The notes below the pieces were generated by a model. The model saw only the letters and a program-made list of their open reading frames with translations. It was not told the origin of the DNA and did no database searches. From Sphingobacterium spiritivorum (GTDB lineage Bacteria > Bacteroidota > Bacteroidia > Sphingobacteriales > Sphingobacteriaceae), in the NCBI RefSeq assembly GCF_016724845.1, contig NZ_CP068082.1:558001-622000 (forward strand): a stretch of DNA of 64,000 nt, written 5' to 3'. The translations under genes were made by a program, and so were the position numbers. Shown here piece after piece: positions 1 through 9,348 of this stretch; the stretch's first letter is position 1; every line of letters begins with the position of its first letter.

Positions 1-1167
1 CTCTTTGATAACTTAAAAATCAAAGGTTCATGGGGTGTATTAGGAAATGAAAACACAGGAGACGGCTACCGATATCCGGTATATCCGACACTGGTTTCAG
101 GTAGTTCAACTTCATTTGGAGACAATATCTATCCGGCATTATCTCCGGCGTATTCCCCGGATCCTAACTTACGCTGGGAATCCGTACATTCGTGGGAAGC
201 AGGTTTTGAAGCCAAGATGCTGAAAAACAGATTGAGCCTGGAAGCCGTTTATTACGACAAGAAAACTAAAGATATATTGGTAGAAGTACCGGGAGTAAAT
301 GGTTTCTTACCTATTCTAAGAAATGCCGGAGAAATTCAGAACAAAGGATTTGAGTTTTCTGCAGGATGGAACCAACAGCTTACTGAAGATCTGAAACTGG
401 GTGTAAACGCAAACTTGACTACACTCAAAAACAAGGTTCTTAATCTTGTAAATGATGATTTCGCTATACTTGCAGGTAATGGTGTATCACGCACTATGTC
501 CGGACAACCAGTAGGATATTTTTACGGTTTGAGAACTGATGGAGTATACCAGAATCAGGCTGAAGTAGATGCAGGACCAAAATCAGGTTTAGGTGCTGCT
601 TTCAAACCCGGAGATATCAAATATGTAGATATCAACAACGATGGAACGATCAACACACAGGACAGAACCATTATCGGAAATCCTACTCCTGACTTTATCT
701 ATGGTTTCTCTGTAAATCTGAGCTATAAGAATTTTGATTTCGGAACCGAATTTATGGGGGTATCCGGAAACGAACTGATTCGTACCTGGAACAGAAACCA
801 ATACTCCACATTCAATTTTCTGGAAGACAGACTGGGAAGATGGACAGGCGAAGGAACATCTAACTTCGAGCCAATCATGGATTCCAAAAGAACAAACAAC
901 AGAGAATTCTCTTCTTACTTTATCGAAGATGGCAGTTTCTTCCGTGTTCGTAATATCCAGTTAGGATACAACTTCAAAAGAGAAGCGCTGGAAAAAATAA
1001 AACTTAAGTCATTAAGATTATTCCTGAATGCACAGAATCCATTCACCTTCTCCAAAAACACAGGATATACACCTGAAATCGGAGGAAGTGCAATTGCTGT
1101 GGGTGTAGACAACGGAACATATCCAATCCCGGCAATCTATACAGTAGGTGTGAATGTTAATTTTTAA
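1..1167 (+). CDS. SusC-family TonB-dependent receptor, C-terminal part
   Basis: The reading frame is open from the first base, so the gene starts upstream of the window; 388 C-terminal residues are visible. They show the outer-membrane barrel half of a SusC/RagA receptor: alternating aromatic/polar strands, the conserved GDIKYVDINNDG segment, the 'NPTPDFIYGFS' strand, and a C-terminus ending in a strand with terminal Phe (VNVNF), the usual insertion signal. It imports oligosaccharides through the outer membrane together with the SusD lipoprotein encoded 13 bp downstream. The two downstream glycosidases suggest a beta-glucan, probably beta-1,2-glucan, as substrate (inference). The plug and carboxypeptidase-regulatory domains are outside the window. 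Confidence 0.95.
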   Translation, partial: LFDNLKIKGSWGVLGNENTGDGYRYPVYPTLVSGSSTSFGDNIYPALSPAYSPDPNLRWESVHSWEAGFEAKMLKNRLSLEAVYYDKKTKDILVEVPGVNGFLPILRNAGEIQNKGFEFSAGWNQQLTEDLKLGVNANLTTLKNKVLNLVNDDFAILAGNGVSRTMSGQPVGYFYGLRTDGVYQNQAEVDAGPKSGLGAAFKPGDIKYVDINNDGTINTQDRTIIGNPTPDFIYGFSVNLSYKNFDFGTEFMGVSGNELIRTWNRNQYSTFNFLEDRLGRWTGEGTSNFEPIMDSKRTNNREFSSYFIEDGSFFRVRNIQLGYNFKREALEKIKLKSLRLFLNAQNPFTFSKNTGYTPEIGGSAIAVGVDNGTYPIPAIYTVGVNVNF

Positions 1168-1180
1168 AAATCAGAAAGTG

Positions 1181-2674
1181 ATGAAAACAAATATTTCAAC
1201 ATATATATCGGCAACTCTTCTGGCACTTTTGGTGCTGAGCAGTTGTTCCAAAGATTTCTTGGATCGTAAGCCGTTAGGACAATTGACAGAAGAAGATTTA
1301 CCTGCAGGTTCATTAGAAGGTCAGGTATTGGCTATCTATGCCGGATTAAGAAGCGAAGGTACAAGCGGCCTTCCTTATGTAGGCGTACACAATATGCGAT
1401 CGGATGATGCCGAAATCGGATCAAGTGTAGGTGATGAAGCAGGATCGGCTCCCAATACTGATGATTTTCAATATACCACCAACTTTTGGTTGTGGGGTAA
1501 CTACTGGACAGACCATTATAAGCTGATCGCATTGACGAATACAGCAATAGAGACAGCGGACTCATTGGGCAATCAGAGTCCGGAAGTAGCCAGAGGATTA
1601 GCAGAAGCAAAATTTTTTAGAGCATGGGCTTACTTCAATTTAGTACGTGCATTTGGTGAAGTACCAAAAATTGATTTTCGCGTTCGTGATCAGAAAGAAA
1701 GTATCCTTCCTAAGTCCCCTATTGCGGATATCTATGCTTTAATAGATGCCGATCTGGAATATGCAACACAGCACCTCCCTCTGAACTGGGAATCGAGATT
1801 TATAGGCCGTATCACACAAGGAGCAGCATTTGCCGTACAGGCCAAAACATTCCTGGCCAGACAACAGTATAGCAAAGCTCTTGCAGCGAGCCGTATGGTC
1901 ATCAACTCAGGACAGTATAATCTGGGGGTAGCTTACAATCAGATCTTTAGAGAAAGTTCTGAAAACAGCAAGGAATCCGTATTTGAAATACAAGCATACT
2001 ATGCACAGGGACAGACAAATCTGGGAATTACATATGCCGGCAGACAGGGTGTACGCGGATCCGGAGCTATGAACCTGGGATGGGGATGGAATGTACCTAA
2101 TGAAAGACTTGCAAAAGCATTTGAACAAGGAGATCCAAGAAAAGATGAAACTCTTCTGTATGCAGGCCAGGTAAATACTCCTTACGGAGAACTTATTCCT
2201 GCTGCGACCGCAACAGTACCAAGAGCATATTGGAACAAAAAAGTATATACCGATCCTAAAATCCGGACGACAACAGGAAGCCAGGCCGGAGAATGGTTCA
2301 ACTTCCGTGTAATCAGATATGCGGATGTCGTCCTGATGGCTGCTGAAGCTGCAAATGAAGTTGGCGAACAGGAAGCAGCACTGACTTACTTAGAGCAGAT
2401 AAGAGTTCGCGCAAGAGGTGGCAACAATGCTATCCTTCCGAAAGTAACAACAACAAACCAACAGGAATTGAGACTGGCTATCAGACATGAGAGACAAGTC
2501 GAATTAGGTATGGAAAACGAACGTTTTTTTGACCTGATACGTTGGAATATCGATGCTGAAACTTTCAAAGATGCCGGCAAAACAAATTACCAGCTTAGAA
2601 ACAGATACCTTCCTATCCCTCAAAATGAGATAGACCGCTCAGGTGGTGTTCTGATCCAGAACCCTAACTACTAG
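1181..2674 (+). CDS. SusD/RagB-family outer-membrane lipoprotein
   Basis: Surface glycan-binding lid of the SusC transporter. I choose the ATG at 1181 (497 aa) over one 27 bp upstream, because it directly precedes a signal peptide (MKTNIS...) with lipobox LSSC (Cys22); the earlier start would overlap the susC end. The protein has the SusD order: N-terminal TPR-like helices ('LAEAKFFRAWAYFNLVRAFG', the classic SusD signature), then the C-terminal half ending 'RHERQVELGMENERFFDLIRWN' and 'YLPIPQNEID'. Length fits the family. A strong hairpin follows the stop codon, so transcription of the two downstream glycosidases may be lower than that of susCD. Confidence 0.95.
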   Translation: MKTNISTYISATLLALLVLSSCSKDFLDRKPLGQLTEEDLPAGSLEGQVLAIYAGLRSEGTSGLPYVGVHNMRSDDAEIGSSVGDEAGSAPNTDDFQYTTNFWLWGNYWTDHYKLIALTNTAIETADSLGNQSPEVARGLAEAKFFRAWAYFNLVRAFGEVPKIDFRVRDQKESILPKSPIADIYALIDADLEYATQHLPLNWESRFIGRITQGAAFAVQAKTFLARQQYSKALAASRMVINSGQYNLGVAYNQIFRESSENSKESVFEIQAYYAQGQTNLGITYAGRQGVRGSGAMNLGWGWNVPNERLAKAFEQGDPRKDETLLYAGQVNTPYGELIPAATATVPRAYWNKKVYTDPKIRTTTGSQAGEWFNFRVIRYADVVLMAAEAANEVGEQEAALTYLEQIRVRARGGNNAILPKVTTTNQQELRLAIRHERQVELGMENERFFDLIRWNIDAETFKDAGKTNYQLRNRYLPIPQNEIDRSGGVLIQNPNY

Positions 2675-2681
2675 TGCGAAT

Positions 2682-2715
2682 AATAAGAGCATAGGCAGCT
2701 GTCTATGCTCTTATT
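2682..2715 (+). terminator. Hairpin after susD
   Basis: Perfect 13-bp stem (AATAAGAGCATAG and its complement) with an 8-nt loop, 8 bp after the susD stop. Only a short T run follows, so it may act as a partial terminator or an mRNA-stabilising 3' end within the locus. Confidence 0.6.
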
Positions 2716-2754
2716 TAACAACATTGTATTATTAATAATAAACACCTTCCCGCC

Positions 2755-4113
2755 TTGAAAGCACTTATTTATACTTTTTTTATTCCGCTCCTCATATTAC
2801 AATCTTGTTTTTCAAATCAGGAGCAGAAGCGTACAGACTCCCAAAGTAACTTAAAAGACAGTTTGTCTACAGACTCGCTTCTCACGCTCATCCAGAAACA
2901 AACGTTCCGGTATTTCTGGGACGGTGCGGAACCGACTTCCGGTATGGCCCGTGAACGTATACATATCGATGGTGCCTATCCGGAGAACGATCGGAATGTT
3001 GTTACCATTGGTGGTAGCGGATTTGGCATCATGGCCATCATTACAGGTATTGAGCGGCAGTTTATTTCCAAAGAAGAAGGTGCTAAGCGATTGGATCATA
3101 TCATGGATTATCTGGGTCGGATAGACCGGTTCAAAGGTGCATGGTCACATTGGTACTACGGAGAAACCGGAAAAGCTAAATCGTTTAGCCAACAGGATGA
3201 TGGAGCAGACATCGTCGAAACTGCTTTTATGGCAGAAGCTCTGATCGTCGTTCGCGAATATTATAAAAACGGTTCCGAAACCGAAAAAGCAATTGCAAAC
3301 AAAGCAGATGCATTATGGAAAGGAATAGAATGGAATTTCTTCAGAAACGGAAAGGATGTCCTTTTCTGGCACTGGAGTCCCACATACGGATGGGGTATGA
3401 ATCATGCCATACAAGGATATGATGAGTGTCTGATCACATATATACTGGCAGCCTCCTCCCCTACACATCCTATACCGGCATCTACCTATCACAAAGGATG
3501 GGCAAGAGACGGAGCAATCGTAACCGATGCTAAAAAATACGATATCCCGATGATTCTCAAGCATAATGCTCCCAACGGCGGTGTAGGTCCGCTTTTCTGG
3601 GAACATTACTCCTATCTAGGATTAGACCCCAAAGGTCTGAAAGATCAATATGCCAATTACTGGGATGTCGTCGTCAATCACAGCAAAATCAACATTGCAC
3701 ACGCAGAACAAAATCCAAATAAATATAAAGGCTACGGTGCAGATAAAGGATGGGGACTCACAGCCAGCTATTCTGTAAAAGGATATGATGCACACCATCC
3801 GGACAATGATCATGGCGTCATCAGTCCTACAGCAGCCCTCTCTTCAATGCCGTACACACCAAAGGAAAGTATTGCATTTGCCCGATACCTGAATCAGCAT
3901 CTGGGGCAAAAAGTCTGGGGGCAGTATGGTTTCTATGATGCATACAGCGAAACGGATAACTGGTTTCCGCAGCGATACCTTGCCATAGATCAGGGGCCTA
4001 TTATTGTCATGATCGAAAATTACCGGACAGGATTATTATGGAAACTCTTTATGGGCGCACCTGATGTACAAAAAGGATTGAAAGGTCTTGGTTTTACCAG
4101 TCCTCACTTTTAG
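2755..4113 (+). CDS. Glycoamylase-like (PF10091) lipoprotein, probable GH144 endo-beta-1,2-glucanase
   Basis: 452 aa with a lipoprotein signal (LQSC, Cys18). The start must be TTG at 2755: no ATG occurs upstream of the signal peptide in this frame, and the next Met would remove it. The body begins 'LIQKQTFRYFWDGAEPTSGMARER', the characteristic opening of the PF10091 glycoamylase-like (alpha/alpha)6 family, followed by 'GGSGFGIMAIITGIERQF' and 'WHWSPTYGWGMNHAIQGYDE'. Secreted Bacteroidota members characterised as GH144 are endo-beta-1,2-glucanases (for example from Chitinophaga and Parabacteroides). The SusCD pair upstream and GH3 enzyme downstream support that role. The fold is confident; the linkage specificity is inferred from family and context. 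Confidence 0.8.
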   Translation: MKALIYTFFIPLLILQSCFSNQEQKRTDSQSNLKDSLSTDSLLTLIQKQTFRYFWDGAEPTSGMARERIHIDGAYPENDRNVVTIGGSGFGIMAIITGIERQFISKEEGAKRLDHIMDYLGRIDRFKGAWSHWYYGETGKAKSFSQQDDGADIVETAFMAEALIVVREYYKNGSETEKAIANKADALWKGIEWNFFRNGKDVLFWHWSPTYGWGMNHAIQGYDECLITYILAASSPTHPIPASTYHKGWARDGAIVTDAKKYDIPMILKHNAPNGGVGPLFWEHYSYLGLDPKGLKDQYANYWDVVVNHSKINIAHAEQNPNKYKGYGADKGWGLTASYSVKGYDAHHPDNDHGVISPTAALSSMPYTPKESIAFARYLNQHLGQKVWGQYGFYDAYSETDNWFPQRYLAIDQGPIIVMIENYRTGLLWKLFMGAPDVQKGLKGLGFTSPHF

Positions 4114-4146
4114 TACTTCAGTAATAATTTTTTAAATACAATAGAT

Positions 4147-6441
4147 ATGAATATAAGCAGATACAGTCGATTAGTGCTGTCCATATGTACTTTGTACGTG
4201 ACCAGCACTGTTACAGCACAGCAGAACAACCAGAAGATGGACAGTTTTATTAATACACTGATGTCAAAAATGACATTAGAGGAAAAAATCGGACAGCTTA
4301 ATCTGGTGACAGGAGGAGAAGCAACGACAGGCAGTACGGTCAGTACGGGAGTGGAAGGAAAAATCAAATCCGGGGCTATCGGAGGTATATTTAGCATGAG
4401 TACACCACAACGTATTCGCGCTGCACAGGACCTGGCAGTGAAACAATCCCGTTTAGGTATTCCTCTTATCTTTGGAATGGATGTTATTCACGGATATAAA
4501 ACGATTTTTCCGATTCCGATCGGATTAGCTTCCTCCTGGGATATGAATCTGGTAAGACAGACCGCTCAGATCGCTGCAACAGAAGCTACGGCAGATGGAA
4601 TCAACTGGACATTCTCGCCAATGGTAGACATCTCCCGTGATCCACGCTGGGGCAGGTTCTCAGAAGGAAACGGAGAAGATCCTTATCTCAGTTCCAAAAT
4701 CGCTGTTGAAATGGTAAAAGGCTATCAGGGTAATGACCTTGCCGCCAATAATACACTGATGGCATGTGTCAAGCATTTTGCACTGTATGGAGCAGCAGAA
4801 GCAGGAAGAGACTACAATACTACAGACATGAGTCTGCACAGAATGTACAACGAGTATCTTCCACCCTATAAAGCTGCAATCGATGCGGGAGCAGGAAGTA
4901 TCATGACTTCATTCAATGATATTAACGGTGTACCTGCGACAGCCAATAAATGGCTTATGACGGATCTGTTACGCCAGCAATGGGGATTTCAGGGTATGGT
5001 CGTAACCGATTATACCGCTATAAACGAACTAATTGACCACGGACTGGGAGATCTGCAACAGGTATCCGCTCTCTCTCTGAAAGCCGGAGTAGATATGGAT
5101 ATGGTTGGTGAAGGTTACCTTGGAACCTTGAAAAAATCACTGGAAGAAGGTAAAGTCTCACAAGCTGATATCGACAGAGCCTGCAGATTAGTTTTGGAAG
5201 CCAAATATAAACTCGGACTATTTGAAGATCCATACAAATACTGTGATGTAAACCGTGCTAAAAACAATATACTGACTAAAGCACATCTTGCAAAGTCACG
5301 TGAAGTAGCTGCAAAATCATTTGTATTACTAAAAAATGATAAGCAAACACTCCCTTTTACAAAAAAAGGAAAAATTGCGCTGGTAGGTCCCCTTGCTAAT
5401 ACCGGTGCAAATATGCCGGGCACATGGAGTGTAAGTGCTGATCTGGAACATACGCCATCACTCTTGCAAGGCATGAAGGATGCATTGGGTAACAAGGTAA
5501 CTATTCAGTATGCCTTAGGTACAAATCTGTTAGATGATCCTGCATATCAGGAGCGTGCTACTATGTTTGGACGTACAATTCCACGTGATAACCGCAGTGA
5601 GCAGGAACTGATAGCTGAAGCAATCAAAGCATCGGAAGGTGCAGATGCCATCGTAGCAGCATTAGGAGAAAGTTCTGAAATGAGCGGAGAAAGCTCCAGC
5701 CGTACAGAAATAGGAATACCTTCAAATCAGCAACGTCTGCTAGAGGCACTGTTAAAAACCGGAAAACCGGTAGTACTTGTGCTGTTTACAGGACGGCCAC
5801 TGACACTGACCTGGGAAAATGAACATGTACCGGCGATACTGAATGTATGGTTTGGTGGTACTGAGACAGGTAAAGCTGTGGCAGATGTGTTGTTCGGAGA
5901 TGTAAATCCTTCCGGAAAACTACCGGCTACTTTCCCTAAGAATGTAGGTCAGATTCCTTTATATTATAATGCAAAAACTACAGGCAGACCTTTGGAGCAG
6001 GGTAAATGGTTCCAAAAATTCAGATCCAATTATTTGGATGTAGACAACGATCCGCTTTATCCGTTTGGGTACGGATTGAGCTATTCTGCTTTTCAGTATA
6101 ATAACCTTCGCTTAAGCACTTCAAAGCTCCAGAAACAAGGTAAAATCAAGGTTACTGTCGATGTAAAGAATACAGGAAAATATGACGGAGAAGAAGTCGT
6201 ACAACTCTATATCCGCGACATGGTGGGTTCTGTAACACGCCCTGTGAAAGAATTGAAAGGATTTCAGAAAATAGCCTTCAAAGCTGGAGAAACAAAAGCC
6301 GTTGAATTCGAATTGACAGAAGAGGATTTAAAATTCTATAATGAAAAATTAGAATTTGTGACTGAGCCAGGCGAATTTGAAGTATACGTCGGAACAAATT
6401 CCAGAGATGTATTAACTTCTAAATTTGAATTACAAAATTAA
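4147..6441 (+). CDS. bglX: GH3 beta-glucosidase, BglX type
   Basis: 764 aa with an N-terminal signal peptide ending near TVTAQQ, so probably periplasmic. Order: GH3 N-terminal barrel (about 30-370, with 'GMDVIHGYKTIFPIPIGLASSWD' and 'KHFALYGAAEAGRDYNTTD'), C-terminal alpha/beta sandwich (about 400-610, 'ALGESSEMSGESSSR'), then a fibronectin III-like domain to the end. The catalytic nucleophile is Asp288 in GMVVTDYTA. It releases glucose from oligosaccharides produced by the upstream glucanase. Bacteroides GH3 enzymes in beta-1,2-glucan loci prefer sophoro-oligosaccharides; that preference here is inferred. It lies 33 bp after the glucanase gene, so they are probably co-transcribed. Confidence 0.93.
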   Translation: MNISRYSRLVLSICTLYVTSTVTAQQNNQKMDSFINTLMSKMTLEEKIGQLNLVTGGEATTGSTVSTGVEGKIKSGAIGGIFSMSTPQRIRAAQDLAVKQSRLGIPLIFGMDVIHGYKTIFPIPIGLASSWDMNLVRQTAQIAATEATADGINWTFSPMVDISRDPRWGRFSEGNGEDPYLSSKIAVEMVKGYQGNDLAANNTLMACVKHFALYGAAEAGRDYNTTDMSLHRMYNEYLPPYKAAIDAGAGSIMTSFNDINGVPATANKWLMTDLLRQQWGFQGMVVTDYTAINELIDHGLGDLQQVSALSLKAGVDMDMVGEGYLGTLKKSLEEGKVSQADIDRACRLVLEAKYKLGLFEDPYKYCDVNRAKNNILTKAHLAKSREVAAKSFVLLKNDKQTLPFTKKGKIALVGPLANTGANMPGTWSVSADLEHTPSLLQGMKDALGNKVTIQYALGTNLLDDPAYQERATMFGRTIPRDNRSEQELIAEAIKASEGADAIVAALGESSEMSGESSSRTEIGIPSNQQRLLEALLKTGKPVVLVLFTGRPLTLTWENEHVPAILNVWFGGTETGKAVADVLFGDVNPSGKLPATFPKNVGQIPLYYNAKTTGRPLEQGKWFQKFRSNYLDVDNDPLYPFGYGLSYSAFQYNNLRLSTSKLQKQGKIKVTVDVKNTGKYDGEEVVQLYIRDMVGSVTRPVKELKGFQKIAFKAGETKAVEFELTEEDLKFYNEKLEFVTEPGEFEVYVGTNSRDVLTSKFELQN

Positions 6442-6460
6442 GGAGTATTGTATTTTCTAT

Positions 6461-6495
6461 AACAAAGGCCTTTCCGGTGTGGAAAGGCCTTTGTT
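6461..6495 (+). terminator. Hairpin after bglX
   Basis: Perfect 15-bp stem (AACAAAGGCCTTTCC and complement) with a 5-nt GGTGT loop, 20 bp after the GH3 stop. It marks the end of the utilisation locus; the T run after it is short. Confidence 0.75.
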
Positions 6496-6613
6496 ATATA
6501 TAATGCTGCCGTCAGCATGCATTAGCTATGCAATCTGCCTGCGGTACCGTATATGGGCAATATATACTAAAAAAGTTTTATTAACCTCCCTCCTTTTTTC
6601 GCAGGGCCCAACT

Positions 6614-7360
6614 CTAGGCGATGTAAATATCCGTCTGATAGTTAAACACCAAACGCTTGTCGATAGCATACTCATCAAAAAGCTCACGAAGCCCCTCATA
6701 CAGCCTCTTACTTTCGCTTTCTTCATTCGGAAAGTAAGATGAAGATTTCACACGGCCAAAAAATGCCTTCAGATCAAAGGTTTGCTGATTGGGAAGAGAA
6801 AACTTACGAATGTCTTTTGGTACAAAGAACTCATGAATATGTTCATCTGTGATATTCTTTTGAGTAACGGTTTGATATTCCGGAATATGTTTGACCAGAA
6901 ATTCTTCATAAGCACGCTGAAATTCATCTTCCGGACTCCGTTGATTCCATACCAGTACGATATGTCCTTCAGGCTTCAGAATGCGCTGGAATTCAGCCTT
7001 AGTCTTCACTTTATCGAACCAGTGAAAAGACTGTCCCGCAAAGATCAGATCAATACAATGATCATCGATTTTGGTATCCTCAGCTGTAGCATTTACAGCT
7101 ATAAAATTTCTGTTCTTTTTGAAATGATGTATACATGCTTCACGCATGGCCTGATTAGGTTCTACTCCAAAAGTATTGTTACCGTTATCCACAAACAGTT
7201 TGGTCGATATACCCGTTCCACTGCCAATATCCGCGACCAGCCAATCCTTGTTAAAACCGATTTCCCGGGTCAGCAGGGAAAGAATCTGATTGGGGTAACT
7301 GGGTCTGTATTTTTCATAATCAACCACCCGGTCTGTAAATCTGTCAACGTTCTTTTTCAT
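6614..7360 (-). CDS. Class I SAM-dependent methyltransferase
   Basis: 248 aa from the ATG at 7360; a start 33 bp further upstream is possible but gives an unlikely extension. Motif I is 'VADIGSGTGISTKLFVD', followed by 'GVEPNQAMRE' (motif II acidic residue) and 'DLIFAGQSFHWFD' (motif IV), which are typical of the methyltransferase 11 (UbiE/trans-aconitate methyltransferase-like) group. The substrate cannot be told from sequence. It lies 39 bp downstream of radC on the same strand and may be co-transcribed with it. Confidence 0.85.
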   Translation of the reverse strand: MKKNVDRFTDRVVDYEKYRPSYPNQILSLLTREIGFNKDWLVADIGSGTGISTKLFVDNGNNTFGVEPNQAMREACIHHFKKNRNFIAVNATAEDTKIDDHCIDLIFAGQSFHWFDKVKTKAEFQRILKPEGHIVLVWNQRSPEDEFQRAYEEFLVKHIPEYQTVTQKNITDEHIHEFFVPKDIRKFSLPNQQTFDLKAFFGRVKSSSYFPNEESESKRLYEGLRELFDEYAIDKRLVFNYQTDIYIA

Positions 7361-7399
7361 CTGTAAATGATTTATTTTAATGGCATCAAGCAATCCGAT

Positions 7400-8089
7400 T
7401 TAATCCATCAACCCCTCATCCTGAAAACTAAAATATTTGCTGTTTGTAAATATCACATGATCCATTACTCTAATATCCATTATTTTTGAAGCATCTACAA
7501 TTTTTTTTGTCAATTGCAGATCCTGATTACTCGGTTTCAAAGAACCTGACGGATGGTTGTGTACCAGTATCATAGAACTGGCCTGACAGTTCAATGCATG
7601 TTTGAGAATAATGCGTACATCTACCGGTGTAAAATCATTTCCCCCTCTCCCGATCAGTTGCTGACTCAGAATAACGGATGCCCTGTTGAGGTACAATACC
7701 CAGAACTCTTCATGCAGAAGATCCTGTAACTGGAATTTGAAGTACTCAAAGACTTTCTTACTACAATTGAGGACAACAGCTTCCTTTTCCGTACTCTCCT
7801 TTCGCCTTCTGCCCAGTTCCAAAGCCGCTATAATAGTAATAGCCTTAGCACTACCTATGCCTTTATACTTCTTAAGGTCATCCACATCCAGCTGAGATAA
7901 GAAATCCAGATTGTGCTGATGATCGGAAAGTATACGGCGTGCCAGTCCGACTGCATCTTCCCCAAAGGATCCCGAGCCAATAAGAATAGCCAGTAATTCT
8001 GCATTACTCAACACCCTTCTCCCGCGACTTTCCAGCTTTTCTCTTGGCCGGTCCGTTTCTGCCCATTTATTTATCGCCAACTTACTCAT
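7400..8089 (-). CDS. radC: RadC family JAMM-domain protein
   Basis: 229 aa. The N-terminal helix-hairpin-helix UPF0758 domain (about 1-100, 'RPREKLESRGRRVLSNAELLAILIGSG' start) is followed by an MPN/JAMM metal-binding domain with the HxH...D signature in 'LVHNHPSGSLKPSNQD'. RadC is widespread, but its enzymatic role is not established; the old link to DNA repair in E. coli has been withdrawn. A near-consensus -7 box (TATCTTTA, minus strand, 8115-8122) lies upstream of the ATG at 8089. Confidence 0.93.
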   Translation of the reverse strand: MSKLAINKWAETDRPREKLESRGRRVLSNAELLAILIGSGSFGEDAVGLARRILSDHQHNLDFLSQLDVDDLKKYKGIGSAKAITIIAALELGRRRKESTEKEAVVLNCSKKVFEYFKFQLQDLLHEEFWVLYLNRASVILSQQLIGRGGNDFTPVDVRIILKHALNCQASSMILVHNHPSGSLKPSNQDLQLTKKIVDASKIMDIRVMDHVIFTNSKYFSFQDEGLMD

Positions 8090-8218
8090 AATGAAAAAAC
8101 ATATAATTCACTCTAAAGATAACAATATCGCTCAAAGAAAAGTTATTTCACCAAAAATTTATTTCGTTAATTATATAAAATCACTCACTTTACGTTTTCC
8201 CAAGTCAGTTGTAAATCT

Positions 8219-8226
8219 TATCTTTG
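8219..8226 (+). promoter_or_regulatory. -7 box of the cyclophilin gene
   Basis: TATCTTTG is a perfect match to the Bacteroidota -7 consensus TAnnTTTG. It lies 20 bp before the ATG at 8247 and rules out the longer open frame from 8091. Confidence 0.75.
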
Positions 8227-8246
8227 TAATCCAAAAAAATATTGAT

Positions 8247-8705
8247 ATGAGCAAAGCGATTATTAAAACAGAAAAAGGCGACATGACTGTGGAATTTTAC
8301 ACAGCCGATGCTCCAAATACCGTAGATAACTTTATCAAACTGGCTAAATCAGGATATTATGACGGATTAGCATTTCACCGTGTTATCCATGATTTCGTTA
8401 TTCAAGGAGGTTGTCCTAATTCTAAAGAAGGCGCAGCAGGTGTACCGGGAACAGGTGGTCCGGGTTACAAAATAGATTGTGAACTGACAGGAGAAAACCA
8501 ATACCATGACCGTGGTGTACTTTCTATGGCACATGCAGGCCGTAATACCGGAGGTTCTCAGTTTTTTATCTGCCATAGCCGCAACAATACTGCTCACCTG
8601 GACCGCAACCATACCTGTTTTGGTAAAGTTGTTGAAAATGTAGATGTAGTGGATGATATCCGTCAGGGTGATCGTATTTTGACAATTGAAGTAATTGAAG
8701 ATTAA
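8247..8705 (+). CDS. Cyclophilin-type peptidyl-prolyl cis-trans isomerase
   Basis: 152 aa, no signal peptide, so cytoplasmic. Isomerises Xaa-Pro bonds during protein folding. The cyclophilin core is complete: 'FHRVIHDFVIQGG' (catalytic Arg), 'GPGYKIDCE', 'GVLSMAHAGRNTGGSQFFI' and 'HLDRNHTCFGKVVENVDVVD'. The start MSKAIIKTEKGDM is fixed by the promoter at 8219-8226. The open frame continues upstream for 52 codons, but that part is low-complexity and overlaps the promoter. The next gene, a DUF5606 protein, begins 23 bp downstream and is probably co-transcribed. Confidence 0.95.
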   Translation: MSKAIIKTEKGDMTVEFYTADAPNTVDNFIKLAKSGYYDGLAFHRVIHDFVIQGGCPNSKEGAAGVPGTGGPGYKIDCELTGENQYHDRGVLSMAHAGRNTGGSQFFICHSRNNTAHLDRNHTCFGKVVENVDVVDDIRQGDRILTIEVIED

Positions 8706-8728
8706 TCCCCCTACCGAAAACTATTAAA

Positions 8729-9133
8729 ATGAATTTAAGAGCATTAGTATCCGTAACCGGCAAACCGGGATTATTTAAATTGATCGGACAAAATAAAGGC
8801 GGTTTTATCCTGGAAACATTAGATAAAGCTAAAATCAAATCAGTAGTAAACCTGTCTACAACGAAGATGGCAACTCTGGAAGATATTACCATCTACGGAG
8901 AAGAAGAAGAAATCAAATTACTGGATGTATTCGAAACCATCAAAACAAAAGGACTGGAAACACCTGATGTGAAAGCGAGCGGAGATGCATTACGTGATTT
9001 TTTCCGTGAAGTAGCACCAGGACATGATGAGTCCCGTGTATATACTTCAGATATCAAGAAAATAATTTCCTGGTATAACATTATTAAAGAATTACCAATA
9101 TTTGATGAAGAAGCTCCGGCTCCTTTGGTATAA
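8729..9133 (+). CDS. DUF5606 domain protein
   Basis: 134 aa, soluble. It opens 'MNLRALVSVTGKPGLFKLIGQNKGGFILETLD', the conserved N-terminus of the DUF5606 family found in Bacteroidota, followed by 'STTKMATLEDITIYGEEEEIKLLDVFETIK'. The function is unknown. It lies just behind the cyclophilin gene and ends at a strong terminator, so the two form a transcription unit. The highly conserved short sequence suggests a core housekeeping protein (inference). Confidence 0.88.
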   Translation: MNLRALVSVTGKPGLFKLIGQNKGGFILETLDKAKIKSVVNLSTTKMATLEDITIYGEEEEIKLLDVFETIKTKGLETPDVKASGDALRDFFREVAPGHDESRVYTSDIKKIISWYNIIKELPIFDEEAPAPLV

Positions 9134-9151
9134 TCAAATCTTTAATATGTA

Positions 9152-9190
9152 AAAAAAGGCTTTACAGATTTGTCTGTAAAGCCTTTTTTT
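9152..9190 (+). terminator. Rho-independent terminator after the cyclophilin-DUF5606 unit
   Basis: AAAAAAGGCTTTACAGA pairs with TCTGTAAAGCCTTTTTTT, leaving a TTTG loop, 18 bp after the stop codon, followed by a T run on the plus strand. Confidence 0.9.
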
Positions 9191-9348
9191 CATGTTGCTA
9201 AGAATCAATGAAATATGTCTTTCTGAGTACTCCTTTCTATACTTTTAAACAACGTCTGAAAAACCATGCTGCAATAATTTCTTATCAACTTCTGTAACGT
9301 TTCCTTCCATATCCTTACTAACTCTTTAAAATCTAATATTCAGAAATT

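Noticed and set aside
6425..6742. 105-codon open frame after bglX
   Set aside because: Runs through the terminator hairpin at 6461-6495 and lies antisense to the methyltransferase.
8091..8246. 52-codon N-terminal extension of the cyclophilin
   Set aside because: It crosses a perfect -7 box (8219-8226), is low in complexity, and the cyclophilin fold begins at the ATG at 8247.
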